A program made the translations under genes and the position numbers. A stretch of DNA of 64,000 nucleotides. Source: Intestinirhabdus alba. Its GTDB lineage: Bacteria > Pseudomonadota > Gammaproteobacteria > Enterobacterales > Enterobacteriaceae. Below, one piece after another: positions 48,846-56,393 of this stretch. Under the pieces are notes generated by a model that did not search any database, had not been told where the DNA came from, and saw only the letters and a program-made list of their open reading frames with translations. Where the stretch lies: the NCBI RefSeq assembly GCF_009711095.1, contig NZ_WMJZ01000003.1, positions 1 to 64,000 on the forward strand, read 5' to 3'. The number at the start of each line of letters is the position of its first letter. The stretch's first letter is position 1.

Positions 48846-48865
48846 AGCTGTCCTAAAAGACAGGG
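48846..48865 (+). promoter_or_regulatory. Candidate lux box upstream of luxI
   Basis: AGCTGTCCTAAAAGACAGGG has CTGT-N8-ACAG spacing, the same as the Vibrio lux box and the Pantoea esa box. By hand alignment it agrees with the esa box at 12 of 20 positions. It lies 38 bases before the luxI ATG, downstream of a possible weak promoter. That position would suit repression by an EsaR-type LuxR better than activation. Not tested. Confidence 0.55.
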
Positions 48866-48902
48866 GATAATAATTTCAGCATGTTATTATCAGGAATGAT
48901 GA

Positions 48903-49538
48903 ATGAGCTCTTTTGTTGAATTTTTGTTGCTTGATTATGATGAGTTGCCCTCAGGATTTGCCCGTGAACTTTACCAGCTGCGCAAAAAAACATTTTGTGA
49001 GCGGCTTGACTGGAAAGTTGATTGCATAAATGGCCTGGAAAAAGATCGGTTTGACAATGAAAATACGACTTATCTTTTGGGGATAAATGAAGGGCACTTA
49101 CTGTGCGGAGCGCGATTTATCGAAGCGACGCAGCCTACGATGATCGGCGAAATATTTCATGAATATTTTCATAATATCACCCTCCCCACGGATATTCCCT
49201 GCTGTGAAGTCAGCCGCCTCTTTTTAGATAAGGACCGGCGAGATTCCGGAAACCTCCGGGGGTTGCCTGCCAGCAAGGCGCTGTTTCTGGCGATGATATT
49301 TTATTGCATGAAGAAAGGCTATCGGGGAATGTATGCCGTTGCCAGCCGCGGCATGTATGCCATATTTCGCCGTGCTAACTGGAAAATAGACGTTATTCAG
49401 GAAGGGCTTTCTGAGAAAGGAGAAGCTATTTACTATATTTTCATGCCTGCCAGTGAAAGCGCGATCGAAGACATTATCAGCAAAGACCGGGCCAGCGGCT
49501 GGCTTCGCGAGATGTGTCAACAGCTAAGCCGTCTGTAA
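48903..49538 (+). CDS. LuxI-family acyl-homoserine-lactone synthase
   Basis: LuxI enzymes make N-acyl-homoserine lactone signals from S-adenosylmethionine and acyl-ACP. The 211-residue product keeps the invariant residues: Arg 27, Phe 31 and Trp 37 (LRKKTFCERLDW), Asp 48 and Asp 51 (KDRFDNE), Arg 71 (CGARF), Glu 102 and Arg 105 (CCEVSRLFLD). AGGA lies 7 bases before ATG 48903. The luxR gene faces it tail to tail 18 bases away. This convergent layout is common in enterobacteria such as Pantoea and Yersinia. Acyl chain length cannot be predicted from sequence alone. Confidence 0.93.
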   Translation: MSSFVEFLLLDYDELPSGFARELYQLRKKTFCERLDWKVDCINGLEKDRFDNENTTYLLGINEGHLLCGARFIEATQPTMIGEIFHEYFHNITLPTDIPCCEVSRLFLDKDRRDSGNLRGLPASKALFLAMIFYCMKKGYRGMYAVASRGMYAIFRRANWKIDVIQEGLSEKGEAIYYIFMPASESAIEDIISKDRASGWLREMCQQLSRL

Positions 49539-49556
49539 ATAGCGGTTGGCGGGAGC

Positions 49557-50249
49557 TCAGTTATCCAGCAATCTGAGCTCCATCCCCAGTTTTACCGCGT
49601 GCCGGGCGTTGTTGACTCCAAGCTTCTTCATCGCATTACTCATATGAAATTTTACGGTTCGCTCCGTAATCGACAAAATCACGGCAACTTCAGCGTAAGT
49701 TTTCCCCGAACTGACCCATTTCAGGATCTGCTGTTCGCGAGGCGATAAAAAGACGTTCTTCTTCTGGTTAACTTTGCTGTAAAGGTTGAGGGTTTTCTGA
49801 TGTAGCTGAACAAGAAAAAGCATAATATGTGAGCGGCATAAATTCATCTCAATACCGGAATCTTTCTGGCTGATAATCGACAGTACCACAAGATTGTTCA
49901 TATAGTCATGCAGCGGGAACGTTCGCCCCTGGTACACGTTATGTTCATAACTTTCGTTAAAGATGCGGGTAAGATTGTAACCGCTTGTCAGCGATACCTT
50001 ATTCTCCCAGAAAAAATCTTCAACACTGCTTAACGCCCTAATAATTACCGGATCAATAAATTGATATTTTCTTTCAAGATAGATGTTGAACCATGTCGGA
50101 TTGTTATTAAAGATACGCATTTGTGAGGGATCTTTCTTGTTCATAATTGCATAGGCGTAGGTTATGCATTTATAATCCTTAAAAAAATCATGCAGATCAT
50201 TCTGGATTAACGCATTGATCTTTTTATCGTTGTAATAGGTATCCTTCAC
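49557..50249 (-). CDS. LuxR-family acyl-homoserine-lactone receptor
   Basis: This 230-residue quorum-sensing regulator has an N-terminal signal-binding domain with Trp 53, Tyr 57, Asp 66 and Trp 81, the pocket residues at TraR/LuxR spacing. Its C-terminal LuxR-type helix-turn-helix (LSPREQQILKWVSSGKTYAEV, about residues 168-225) includes TERTVKFHMSNAMKKLGV. It is the cognate partner of the adjacent luxI. The convergent layout and the box position suggest an EsaR/ExpR-like repressor, but this is inference. A near-perfect 27-base inverted repeat stands upstream. Confidence 0.92.
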   Translation of the reverse strand: MKDTYYNDKKINALIQNDLHDFFKDYKCITYAYAIMNKKDPSQMRIFNNNPTWFNIYLERKYQFIDPVIIRALSSVEDFFWENKVSLTSGYNLTRIFNESYEHNVYQGRTFPLHDYMNNLVVLSIISQKDSGIEMNLCRSHIMLFLVQLHQKTLNLYSKVNQKKNVFLSPREQQILKWVSSGKTYAEVAVILSITERTVKFHMSNAMKKLGVNNARHAVKLGMELRLLDN

Positions 50250-50290
50250 GTCGGTGGCTGCCTCTGGAGTAGGGGGGAAGTATAGCGTGC

Positions 50291-50317
50291 CTCTTTATCT
50301 TTTAAAAAGATAGAGAG
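50291..50317. promoter_or_regulatory. 27-base inverted repeat upstream of luxR
   Basis: CTCTTTATCTTTT and AAAAGATAGAGAG pair over 13 positions with one mismatch around a central A. It lies 42 bases upstream of the luxR start codon, within the likely luxR promoter. It could be an operator or a terminator for a transcript coming from the right. Confidence 0.5.
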
Positions 50318-50440
50318 TACATCAATAATGTAAAAGTAATATCTGCGTTATTGCGCAATAGCGGCAACAGATCACAGTTTGCCCTGGCCATAGCTCTGCC
50401 AGCGTTTTGTCTACGCTGTTTTACCCAGTGCGCCGTAAAG

Positions 50441-50470
50441 CCCCGTCCTTTAGGGCGGGGAGGATGTCAA
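50441..50470 (+). mobile_element. IS200/IS605-type right-end hairpin remnant
   Basis: CCCCGTCC-TTTA-GGGCGGGG followed by AGGATGTCAA is, from memory, the typical 3' end of IS200/IS605-family elements that carry tnpB. The 3' part of the tnpB-associated guide RNA normally lies in this hairpin. No tnpA or tnpB frame is found beside it, so only the end survives. Confidence 0.55.
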
Positions 50471-50717
50471 TGTATCAGCTGTCGATGGATGAAGGCGAAA
50501 CGCGGCTGCAGAAGCTGAACTAACTCACCGGGCCGCAGGCGGCGGTGGGTTTCAGGGGAGCGATAAAATTTCTGTATTTTCCCCCCTCGCTTTATCCCAC
50601 CCGCCGCGCGGTGTCGGATAAGCGACGTATACGCCCCGGGGCAGGTAAATTATGCGATCGTTTCACCTTTATAGTTTTGCGTGCTTAACCCTATCCCAAA
50701 TAGCATTGAAATATATA

Positions 50718-52067
50718 TTATTGGCACAAAGTATTTTCCCGAATACTTTGTTTCTCACGACGTATCGCCAGTAGGGAAGCAACAATAGATATGGAGCTGA
50801 AAATCATGGCCAGATACCAGATTCCGCGATATTCAAAATTGTACCCGGCATCAGCAACAGAGAACTTATTTGCCATAAATCCACTATAAGCTAACGCTGA
50901 AGCGCCAATTAACTGACCGACCGTATTCACCATCCCCATTAACGCGCCACCGGTTTTGACTGGCCAAATTTCGGCGACGGCCGCATTAACCAGAGGGAAC
51001 ATATTAATGGCTGCGCCGATGACGAAAACCAGCACTGCAAACATCAGGGTGGATGGCATCTGATGACTTAATATAAACATCGATAGCGTAATGAAGATAT
51101 GAAAACAGGCGATAATAAGCGTTCTTGGCACGTTATAACGCACCAGCAGGACATCAGATAATTTGCCAAATAACGGCGTTCCCAGAATACGCCCCGCAAT
51201 ATATACCGATGCCATCATGCCGCCGGCTACCATCGCTTCGACGTTTGATAAACCCTGAGTCTGTTTGTAATAAGCAGCGGCATAAATGGGGAGCCAGGCG
51301 GGAAGGAGGCGTAAAGAGACCGTAAAGCCCTGCCAGGCAAACGTAATTATCCAGAACCACGGGTCGCGTAACGCGCTGAGCAGGGCGGCTTTATAGCTGC
51401 GATCTTTTACCTGTTTACGTGTCTCCTGCTCGACAACGGATGGCAGCCCTAAATCCGCTGGATCTGAGCGCATACCAATAAAGCATAACAGCATGATTAC
51501 CAGAGTCACGAAGGTCATGATTAGCGTGGAAGCGCGCCAGGAGCTAAGGCCAAAAAACGTGGCTCCGCCAACCATAAATAATGAGATCAGGGGCATTAAT
51601 AAAAATGACCAAAGCTCACCTATGCCACCGCCCGTACCCGAGAAGATATTTAAAACCATACCTCGCTCTTTTTTCGTGAACCACCGTGAGAGTACCGCCA
51701 TGCAAGGAACAAAGGTTGCTGCGCCAACAAACCCCATTAAGGCTCTGATAATAATAGCGGTATGATATCCCCCCGCATAGGCGAAGAGAGAGAACATCAC
51801 GGCAGTGAGCAGAATACCTACAGAGATAACTCTTCTGCCACCCCAGATATCGGTAAGGGTTCCCCAGGGGCTTTGACCAATAGCGTAAGCGTAGAAAAAT
51901 GCGGACCCCAGAATCCCCAGCTCTTCTTTACCTATATGCCACTCACCAACCAGGTACTGAGAAATACCGGTATAATTCCAGCGCACCAGATTTCCCGATG
52001 AATAGGCAAGTATACACATAACTAATACAATCCATTTGTACCAACTTTTCTTATAAAAAATGGTCAT
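50718..52067 (-). CDS. MFS transporter, anion:cation symporter family
   Basis: This 449-residue inner-membrane protein has about 12 hydrophobic helices and belongs to the major facilitator superfamily. The N-terminus (YSSGNLVRWNYTGISQYL, then GILGSAFFYAYAIGQSPWG) and the loop motif GTLTDIWGGRRV resemble the hexuronate/tartrate/phthalate (ACS) group, which imports organic acids with protons. It follows the amidohydrolase gene by 31 bases on the same strand and is probably cotranscribed. The substrate is likely the acid or lactone handled by that enzyme. It is A/T-richer than the core genes. Confidence 0.85.
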   Translation of the reverse strand: MTIFYKKSWYKWIVLVMCILAYSSGNLVRWNYTGISQYLVGEWHIGKEELGILGSAFFYAYAIGQSPWGTLTDIWGGRRVISVGILLTAVMFSLFAYAGGYHTAIIIRALMGFVGAATFVPCMAVLSRWFTKKERGMVLNIFSGTGGGIGELWSFLLMPLISLFMVGGATFFGLSSWRASTLIMTFVTLVIMLLCFIGMRSDPADLGLPSVVEQETRKQVKDRSYKAALLSALRDPWFWIITFAWQGFTVSLRLLPAWLPIYAAAYYKQTQGLSNVEAMVAGGMMASVYIAGRILGTPLFGKLSDVLLVRYNVPRTLIIACFHIFITLSMFILSHQMPSTLMFAVLVFVIGAAINMFPLVNAAVAEIWPVKTGGALMGMVNTVGQLIGASALAYSGFMANKFSVADAGYNFEYRGIWYLAMIFSSISIVASLLAIRREKQSIRENTLCQ

Positions 52068-52098
52068 AGTATCCCTTTCGATTTTTTCTGTACTTTAA

Positions 52099-52896
52099 TT
52101 AATCGATCAGTAACCTCGCACCGATCGAGAGGATTTCCTGTCTTATTTTTTCTTCAGGTATTTGATGTTTAAATAGATCGAAAGCTTTCTGATAGTTGAA
52201 GGCGTTTTCAAATCGGGTATGCGGCCAGTCGCTTCCCCACAATAAATGCGAGGTGCCAAATTCCTGAAGCAGAAGGGGAATTAAAGGTGCTACATTCTTA
52301 TCGGCAGTTGCCGGGTTACCATTGCGATAGGCACCAGATAATTTTAGCCAGATTTTATGCGTGGCAGCATGTTTAAGTAAAAACTGAAACCCAGGATCGT
52401 CTTGTTGATATTCCTGAGACGGTAAGCCAAAGTGATCAACAACGATTTTTACTTCTGCCTTAAGTAAAGGACGAATTAAATCGGGTAAATCTCTTGCCTC
52501 CCGATGCAGCTCAACGTGCCAGCCAAGCGCTTTTATATGGCCAAAGAGTTTTTGCCATGCTGGTAGCGTAAGATCGGGCAAAGCCGTTCCTATCAGATTC
52601 AGACGAATACCAATAACCCCTGACTCCGCCATTGCATCCAGTTCTGCGTGTGCAATGCCTGGCTCTACCACTGCGACGCCGCGGAATCGCGTTGGATAAC
52701 GGCGCAGAGCTTCCAGCATATAGTGATTATCCGTGCCGAGGAAGCTGGGTTGGACCAATATACCCATATCGATACCAAACCGGTCTAAATGGGCAATGTA
52801 GTCCTCTGGCGTGGCGTCGTAATCAGGTACATAACGACAGTGCTGCGCCAGCGGCAGCCCACGAACAAAAACATGTGCATGTGTATCAAAAATCAT
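52099..52896 (-). CDS. Amidohydrolase-family lactonase-like enzyme (COG3618)
   Basis: This 265-residue TIM-barrel hydrolase belongs to the amidohydrolase_2 group. The group includes 2-pyrone-4,6-dicarboxylate lactonase (LigI), L-fucono- and L-rhamnono-lactonases and 4-sulfomuconolactone hydrolase. It has the metal-type HAH in DTHAHVFVRG (residues 6-8), a His in VDHFGLP, and the late Asp in LLWGSDWPHT. It is first in a two-gene operon with an MFS transporter and is divergent from a GntR gene, so it is probably part of a small catabolic unit. The exact lactone cannot be told from sequence. Confidence 0.8.
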   Translation of the reverse strand: MIFDTHAHVFVRGLPLAQHCRYVPDYDATPEDYIAHLDRFGIDMGILVQPSFLGTDNHYMLEALRRYPTRFRGVAVVEPGIAHAELDAMAESGVIGIRLNLIGTALPDLTLPAWQKLFGHIKALGWHVELHREARDLPDLIRPLLKAEVKIVVDHFGLPSQEYQQDDPGFQFLLKHAATHKIWLKLSGAYRNGNPATADKNVAPLIPLLLQEFGTSHLLWGSDWPHTRFENAFNYQKAFDLFKHQIPEEKIRQEILSIGARLLID

Positions 52897-52964
52897 TTTA
52901 TCTGTGTATGCCCGACCACAAGCGGAGAGGAAATCTGCTAGAATGCCGTATCATCATTCTCAAT

Positions 52965-52986
52965 GTTGCATAGTTGACTATGCAAC
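52965..52986. promoter_or_regulatory. Perfect 22-bp palindrome, probable GntR operator
   Basis: GTTGCATAGT-TG-ACTATGCAAC is exact in both 10-base arms. It lies in the 113-base space between the divergent amidohydrolase and GntR genes, 23 bases before the GntR start. This is the expected place and symmetry for the dimeric operator of the adjacent regulator. Confidence 0.75.
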
Positions 52987-53009
52987 CTGGTGCGAAGGAT
53001 TAGTTTGAG

Positions 53010-53744
53010 ATGCATCGCAATTTGCCTGTCTACGTGCAGATCCGAGAAACATTACGCAAGGGGATCGCACAAAATGTATATAAACAAGGCGAGCGCTTAC
53101 CCTCTGAAAATGAACTCGCTGGACAATTTAATACTACGCGGGCAACGGTTGTTCATGCGATGCAGGGCTTACTTACGGATGGGTTGATTGAACGTGTAAG
53201 AGGGCGGGGAACCTTTGTCAAAAGTCCCGCTGTTGTCACGGTTATGAATACGCAAACGCTTGGTTATTTTGAAAAAGATCTGATTGGCGTTGATAAACAT
53301 CTGGAGTATCAGCTTGTAGAGTTTGGCCCTGTTGCAACATCAGCGCTGTTGCAGACAAAGCTGATGCTTTCCAGAAAGGAAAGTATTCACCGACTTTTAA
53401 GGCTTCGCCTGATTAATCAGCAGCCCATCGCCCTTGAAATTCGCTATATGCCCTCCATCATCGCCCTGCAAATTGATAAGAAAGCGCTGGAAGCGGACGC
53501 GCTGCAAAATATATTTCAACACCTGCTGGGAATCGACATACAAACCATCGCTAATCAGGTACGGGTAGCCCTTCCCGGCCAGGAGGCCGCCCGGCGGCTT
53601 AAAATAAAACGCTCCCGTCCGATCCTCGTACGGCAACATACCTGTTTCACATCGGACAACAAACCGATGTTATGGGGAGAAACGCTCTATCGGGAAGAGT
53701 ATGAAATTCACTATACGTCTCATCGGCAGGCAGACGCAGAATAG
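53010..53744 (+). CDS. GntR-family regulator, HutC/UTRA subgroup
   Basis: This 244-residue regulator has an N-terminal GntR winged helix (about residues 5-70, GERLPSENELAGQFNTTRATV) and a C-terminal UTRA ligand domain (about 90-235, with IHRLLRLRLINQQPIALEIRYMP). Such proteins usually repress nearby catabolic genes and release DNA on binding the substrate. It is divergent from the amidohydrolase-MFS operon across a perfect palindrome, so that operon and itself are the likely targets. GAAGGAT precedes ATG 53010 by about 11 bases. Confidence 0.9.
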   Translation: MHRNLPVYVQIRETLRKGIAQNVYKQGERLPSENELAGQFNTTRATVVHAMQGLLTDGLIERVRGRGTFVKSPAVVTVMNTQTLGYFEKDLIGVDKHLEYQLVEFGPVATSALLQTKLMLSRKESIHRLLRLRLINQQPIALEIRYMPSIIALQIDKKALEADALQNIFQHLLGIDIQTIANQVRVALPGQEAARRLKIKRSRPILVRQHTCFTSDNKPMLWGETLYREEYEIHYTSHRQADAE

Positions 53745-54239
53745 CGCCGCTCCGCTTTTTGCGCTATTTCCCGGGGGGCCGTACTCCTGAAGCCCATGGC
53801 TATAACGGCGGCTTAACGTGTGTCCCTGGAGGCCAAGCAGCGCCGGGGCCGGGCGCGAGCCTGTTCCGGATGCGCGGCGAGTCACGGGGCAACGAGCCTG
53901 AATGGCCCCGGCCCTGCGTCGACGTCCGGTTAAGGGACGCAGCCTGGTAAATTAGCCGCCGCCCCAGCCCCGGTTAATGGCTCTACGCTACTCGTTTCAT
54001 CTAACGCCCGCGGGCGTTTTGTCTGCATGCTGTACCTCGCCCACCCGCTCCGCCCTTTGCTGCAGATTTACAATATCGACCCTCGGCGAAAGCGCGTTCC
54101 GGTTCCGGACCGCGCGGCCTGACGGCGTTGGCGCGGATAAACTTTCCCGCAATTGGGGTTGATAACGTTGATATTGCTTTTATCGGGCGTAAAATCCATG
54201 GCGCAAATATTACAGAGACATACCGCGCGGGCGCGGTTT
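53745..54239. other. Gene-free stretch after GntR
   Basis: These 495 bases are GC-rich, with small overlapping frames and no recognisable product. I see no complete repeat or RNA fold. It may be decayed sequence linking the accessory region to the PTS operon. ERIC copy I follows directly. Confidence 0.4.
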
Positions 54240-54570
54240 TATGCCCTAAATAATTCGAGCTGCAGGACAAAACGCAGCGTGTTTTGAACAGCCGTAGCGC
54301 TGGCCCCGAAGGAGTGAGGCCACAGGCCGAATCACGCGGCGACGCAGTGACAAATTCGTCAGGAACGAATTTGAACAGCCGCAGGCTGCCTCTGGTGAGA
54401 GGCAGGGATGTCTCTCATTAATCCCCTGGAGCGTGCATAAATGGGTGACTGGGGTGAGCGAGGACAGATCGGCTTAGCCGATTTGAACGCCGCTGGCGGC
54501 GGCCTTTCAGGGTGAGGCCTCCGGGCCGAATAAAGCCAACGCATATACAGCCTGAAGTATGACAGGTATA
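54240..54570 (+). repeat. ERIC repeat, expanded copy I (about 331 bp)
   Basis: The ends read TATGCCCTAAATAATTCGAG and CTGAAGTATGACAGGTATA. Inside, in order, are the AAAACGC/GTGTTTT module, the GGCCCCGAAGGAGTGAGGC block, AAATTCGT-CAGG-AACGAATTT, and a diverged ERIC core (GTGACTGGGGTGAGCG, matching the usual ERIC2 sequence). AAATCGGCT-T-AGCCGATTT comes last. Three of these modules are followed by TTGAAC. It ends 67 bases before the PTS EIIC start. Confidence 0.9.
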
Positions 54571-54637
54571 GCCAAAAAGGGAATTGAGATGATGCATTCT
54601 GTTAAATAAAACATCCCATGATGATAAGAGGATCTTT

Positions 54638-55945
54638 ATGAATAGTGAAATGTTAAGCAGGGGTGAGGCTTTTTTTAACGTGCTGGCGCGGATCGCCAAT
54701 ACAAAAATGCTGGTGGCGTTAAAAGATGGCTTTGTATTAACCATGCCCGCCACGCTGATTGGCTCGCTTTTTTTACTGGTGGCCAATATTCCCATTGAAG
54801 GCTATCAGGATTTTATGGTCTCTCTTTTTGGTGCCGGCTGGGATGTGGGTATCAATAAGGTCGTCAGCTCCACCTTTGATATTATCGCCATCATCTCGGT
54901 GTTAGGTATCTCTTATCACTATGCAAAAAATGAAAATGTCGACGGTATCTCCAATGCGATTACGGCGCTGATTGCCTTTTTAATCGTCACCTCCTCATCG
55001 GTTACCGCCGACGGTAAAGAGATTGACGCCATTATTCCGAAGCTGTGGACCGGCGGGCAGGGCGTGATTACCGCCATTATTATCAGCCTGCTTTCCTCGC
55101 TCATCTTCTGTTTTTTTGTGAAGCGGAAAATAACCATAAAAATGCCCTCCGGCGTGCCGGAAGGGGTGGCCAACGCCTTCATTGCGGTGATCCCCGGCGT
55201 GGTTATTATGCTGCTGTCGATGCTGGCCTTTATCTTCTTCCGCTCGCTGAACACGACGCTGACGGAGTTCATCTTTAACGTTCTGCAGACGCCGATGCAG
55301 ATGCTGACCGATACCTATATCGGCGCGCTGATCATGGTCTTTTTGTGCGCGCTGCTGTTCTGGATGGGGCTGCACGGGCCGAATATCGTGATGGGGCCGA
55401 TTCTTCCGGTGCTGACGGCCAACTCGCTGGTGAACGCGGAGCTGGCCGCTAAGGGGGCGCTCTCCATCTCAGCCGGTGCCTACATCATGACCCCGCAGGT
55501 CCTTGATTACTTTGTGAAGACCGGCGGCACCGGCGTTACCCTCGGCCTGCTGATCGCGGCGATCCTGCGCGCCAGGTCGAAGCAGATGAAGGATATTTCC
55601 CGGCTGGCGCTGCTGCCCGGCCTGTTTAATATTAACGAGCCGGTAATTTTCGGCCTGCCGATTGTTTATAACTTTATTATGCTCATTCCTTTCTTATGTG
55701 TGCCGGTTATTACGTTAACCATTATTTATTTTGCGATAGCCAGCGGTTTTTTACCGCCGTTTACCGCGGTTCAGGTTCCCTGGACGATGCCGCCCATTCT
55801 TTCGGGCTTTATTCTGCAGGGCGGCAGGGGCGTGATGATACAGCTGCTAATCATTGTTGTTTCAACGGTTATCTATTATCCGTTTATGGTCATGCAGGAC
55901 CGGCTCTATCTGGCGAAAGAAAAGGCGCAGCCGCTCGCGGGGTAA
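54638..55945 (+). CDS. PTS EIIC, cellobiose/chitobiose type
   Basis: This 435-residue membrane permease is the sugar channel of a lactose/cellobiose-family phosphotransferase system. It has about ten hydrophobic helices. Family-typical segments are VLTMPATLIGSLFLL, MGLHGPNIVMGPI and GLFNINEPVIFGLPIVYN, the last with the conserved Asn-Glu-Pro sugar site. AAGAGGATCTTT precedes ATG 54638. EIIB follows 27 bases after the stop, then a GH4 enzyme and a ROK protein. No EIIA is encoded here, so one must come from elsewhere. The likely substrate is a beta-linked disaccharide. Confidence 0.9.
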   Translation: MNSEMLSRGEAFFNVLARIANTKMLVALKDGFVLTMPATLIGSLFLLVANIPIEGYQDFMVSLFGAGWDVGINKVVSSTFDIIAIISVLGISYHYAKNENVDGISNAITALIAFLIVTSSSVTADGKEIDAIIPKLWTGGQGVITAIIISLLSSLIFCFFVKRKITIKMPSGVPEGVANAFIAVIPGVVIMLLSMLAFIFFRSLNTTLTEFIFNVLQTPMQMLTDTYIGALIMVFLCALLFWMGLHGPNIVMGPILPVLTANSLVNAELAAKGALSISAGAYIMTPQVLDYFVKTGGTGVTLGLLIAAILRARSKQMKDISRLALLPGLFNINEPVIFGLPIVYNFIMLIPFLCVPVITLTIIYFAIASGFLPPFTAVQVPWTMPPILSGFILQGGRGVMIQLLIIVVSTVIYYPFMVMQDRLYLAKEKAQPLAG

Positions 55946-55972
55946 CCCTCGTTTTCAGTAAAAGGTGAGTTT

Positions 55973-56269
55973 ATGAAAAATATTGTATTACTGTGCAGTT
56001 CCGGGATGTCAACCAGCATGCTGGTCAGCAAAATGCGCCAGGTTGCGGCGGAAAAAGGCTATGCGTGCGAAATAAACGCCTATGCCTCCAGCGAAGCGAC
56101 CCTGCGGGGTAAGGACGCCAGCATTATTCTGCTGGGGCCGCAAATACGATTCCAGTTAAAAGAGATCCAGCAAAAGGTCCCCTGCCCGGTGGAGGTGATT
56201 AATATGGCCGACTACGGCACGCTGAATGCCAATAACATTCTGCAAAACGTCATGAAAATCGTCGGCTGA
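55973..56269 (+). CDS. PTS EIIB, cellobiose/chitobiose type
   Basis: This 98-residue cytoplasmic domain accepts phosphate from EIIA on a Cys and passes it to the sugar in EIIC. The phosphocysteine loop LLCSSGMSTSM stands at residues 6-16 with Cys 8. Length and pattern fit the LicB/ChbB family. AAAGGTGAG precedes ATG 55973. It lies between EIIC and the GH4 gene in one operon. Confidence 0.93.
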   Translation: MKNIVLLCSSGMSTSMLVSKMRQVAAEKGYACEINAYASSEATLRGKDASIILLGPQIRFQLKEIQQKVPCPVEVINMADYGTLNANNILQNVMKIVG

Positions 56270-56393
56270 GTCGCTTAACCAGGGGCGTTGACGCAGAGCC
56301 GGGAGATTCCGACCCGCCGCCGCGCCTGCCTGAGCAGACCAGTCAGAATAGCCGTCAGCGACGCGCGCGGCTTACAGAAGCGCAGAGAGTGAA

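Larger units (their letters stand above)
48265..48902. other. Intergenic region between tarD-like gene and luxI
   Basis: The 638 bases hold no credible gene. They contain a solo ERIC end (48335-48357), a CCCCCTG-A6-CAGGGGG hairpin (48628-48647) with no T-run, and the luxI promoter area from about 48800. A TTGAGT (48815-48820) with a CATAAA 15 bases later is a possible weak promoter. The lux-box candidate follows at 48846. Confidence 0.5.
50250..50717. other. luxR-MFS intergenic region with decayed insertion sequence end
   Basis: The 468 bases contain an inverted repeat next to luxR (50291-50317) and an IS200/IS605-type end hairpin (50441-50470). A short frame tail follows (MYQLSMDEGETRLQKLN then stop, 50470-50523), and another GC-rich hairpin (CACCGGG...CGGTGGG). 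The peptide tail may be the 3' end of a lost gene. No intact gene is seen. Confidence 0.45.

Noticed and set aside
50430..50530. Complete IS605-type element
   Set aside because: No tnpA or tnpB frame lies on either side. Only the end hairpin remains.
37537..54640. Second copy of the tRNA-Gly 3' end as a right attachment site
   Set aside because: Scanning by eye for TTCGATTCCCTTCGCCC found no second copy in this interval. An alignment would be needed to be sure.
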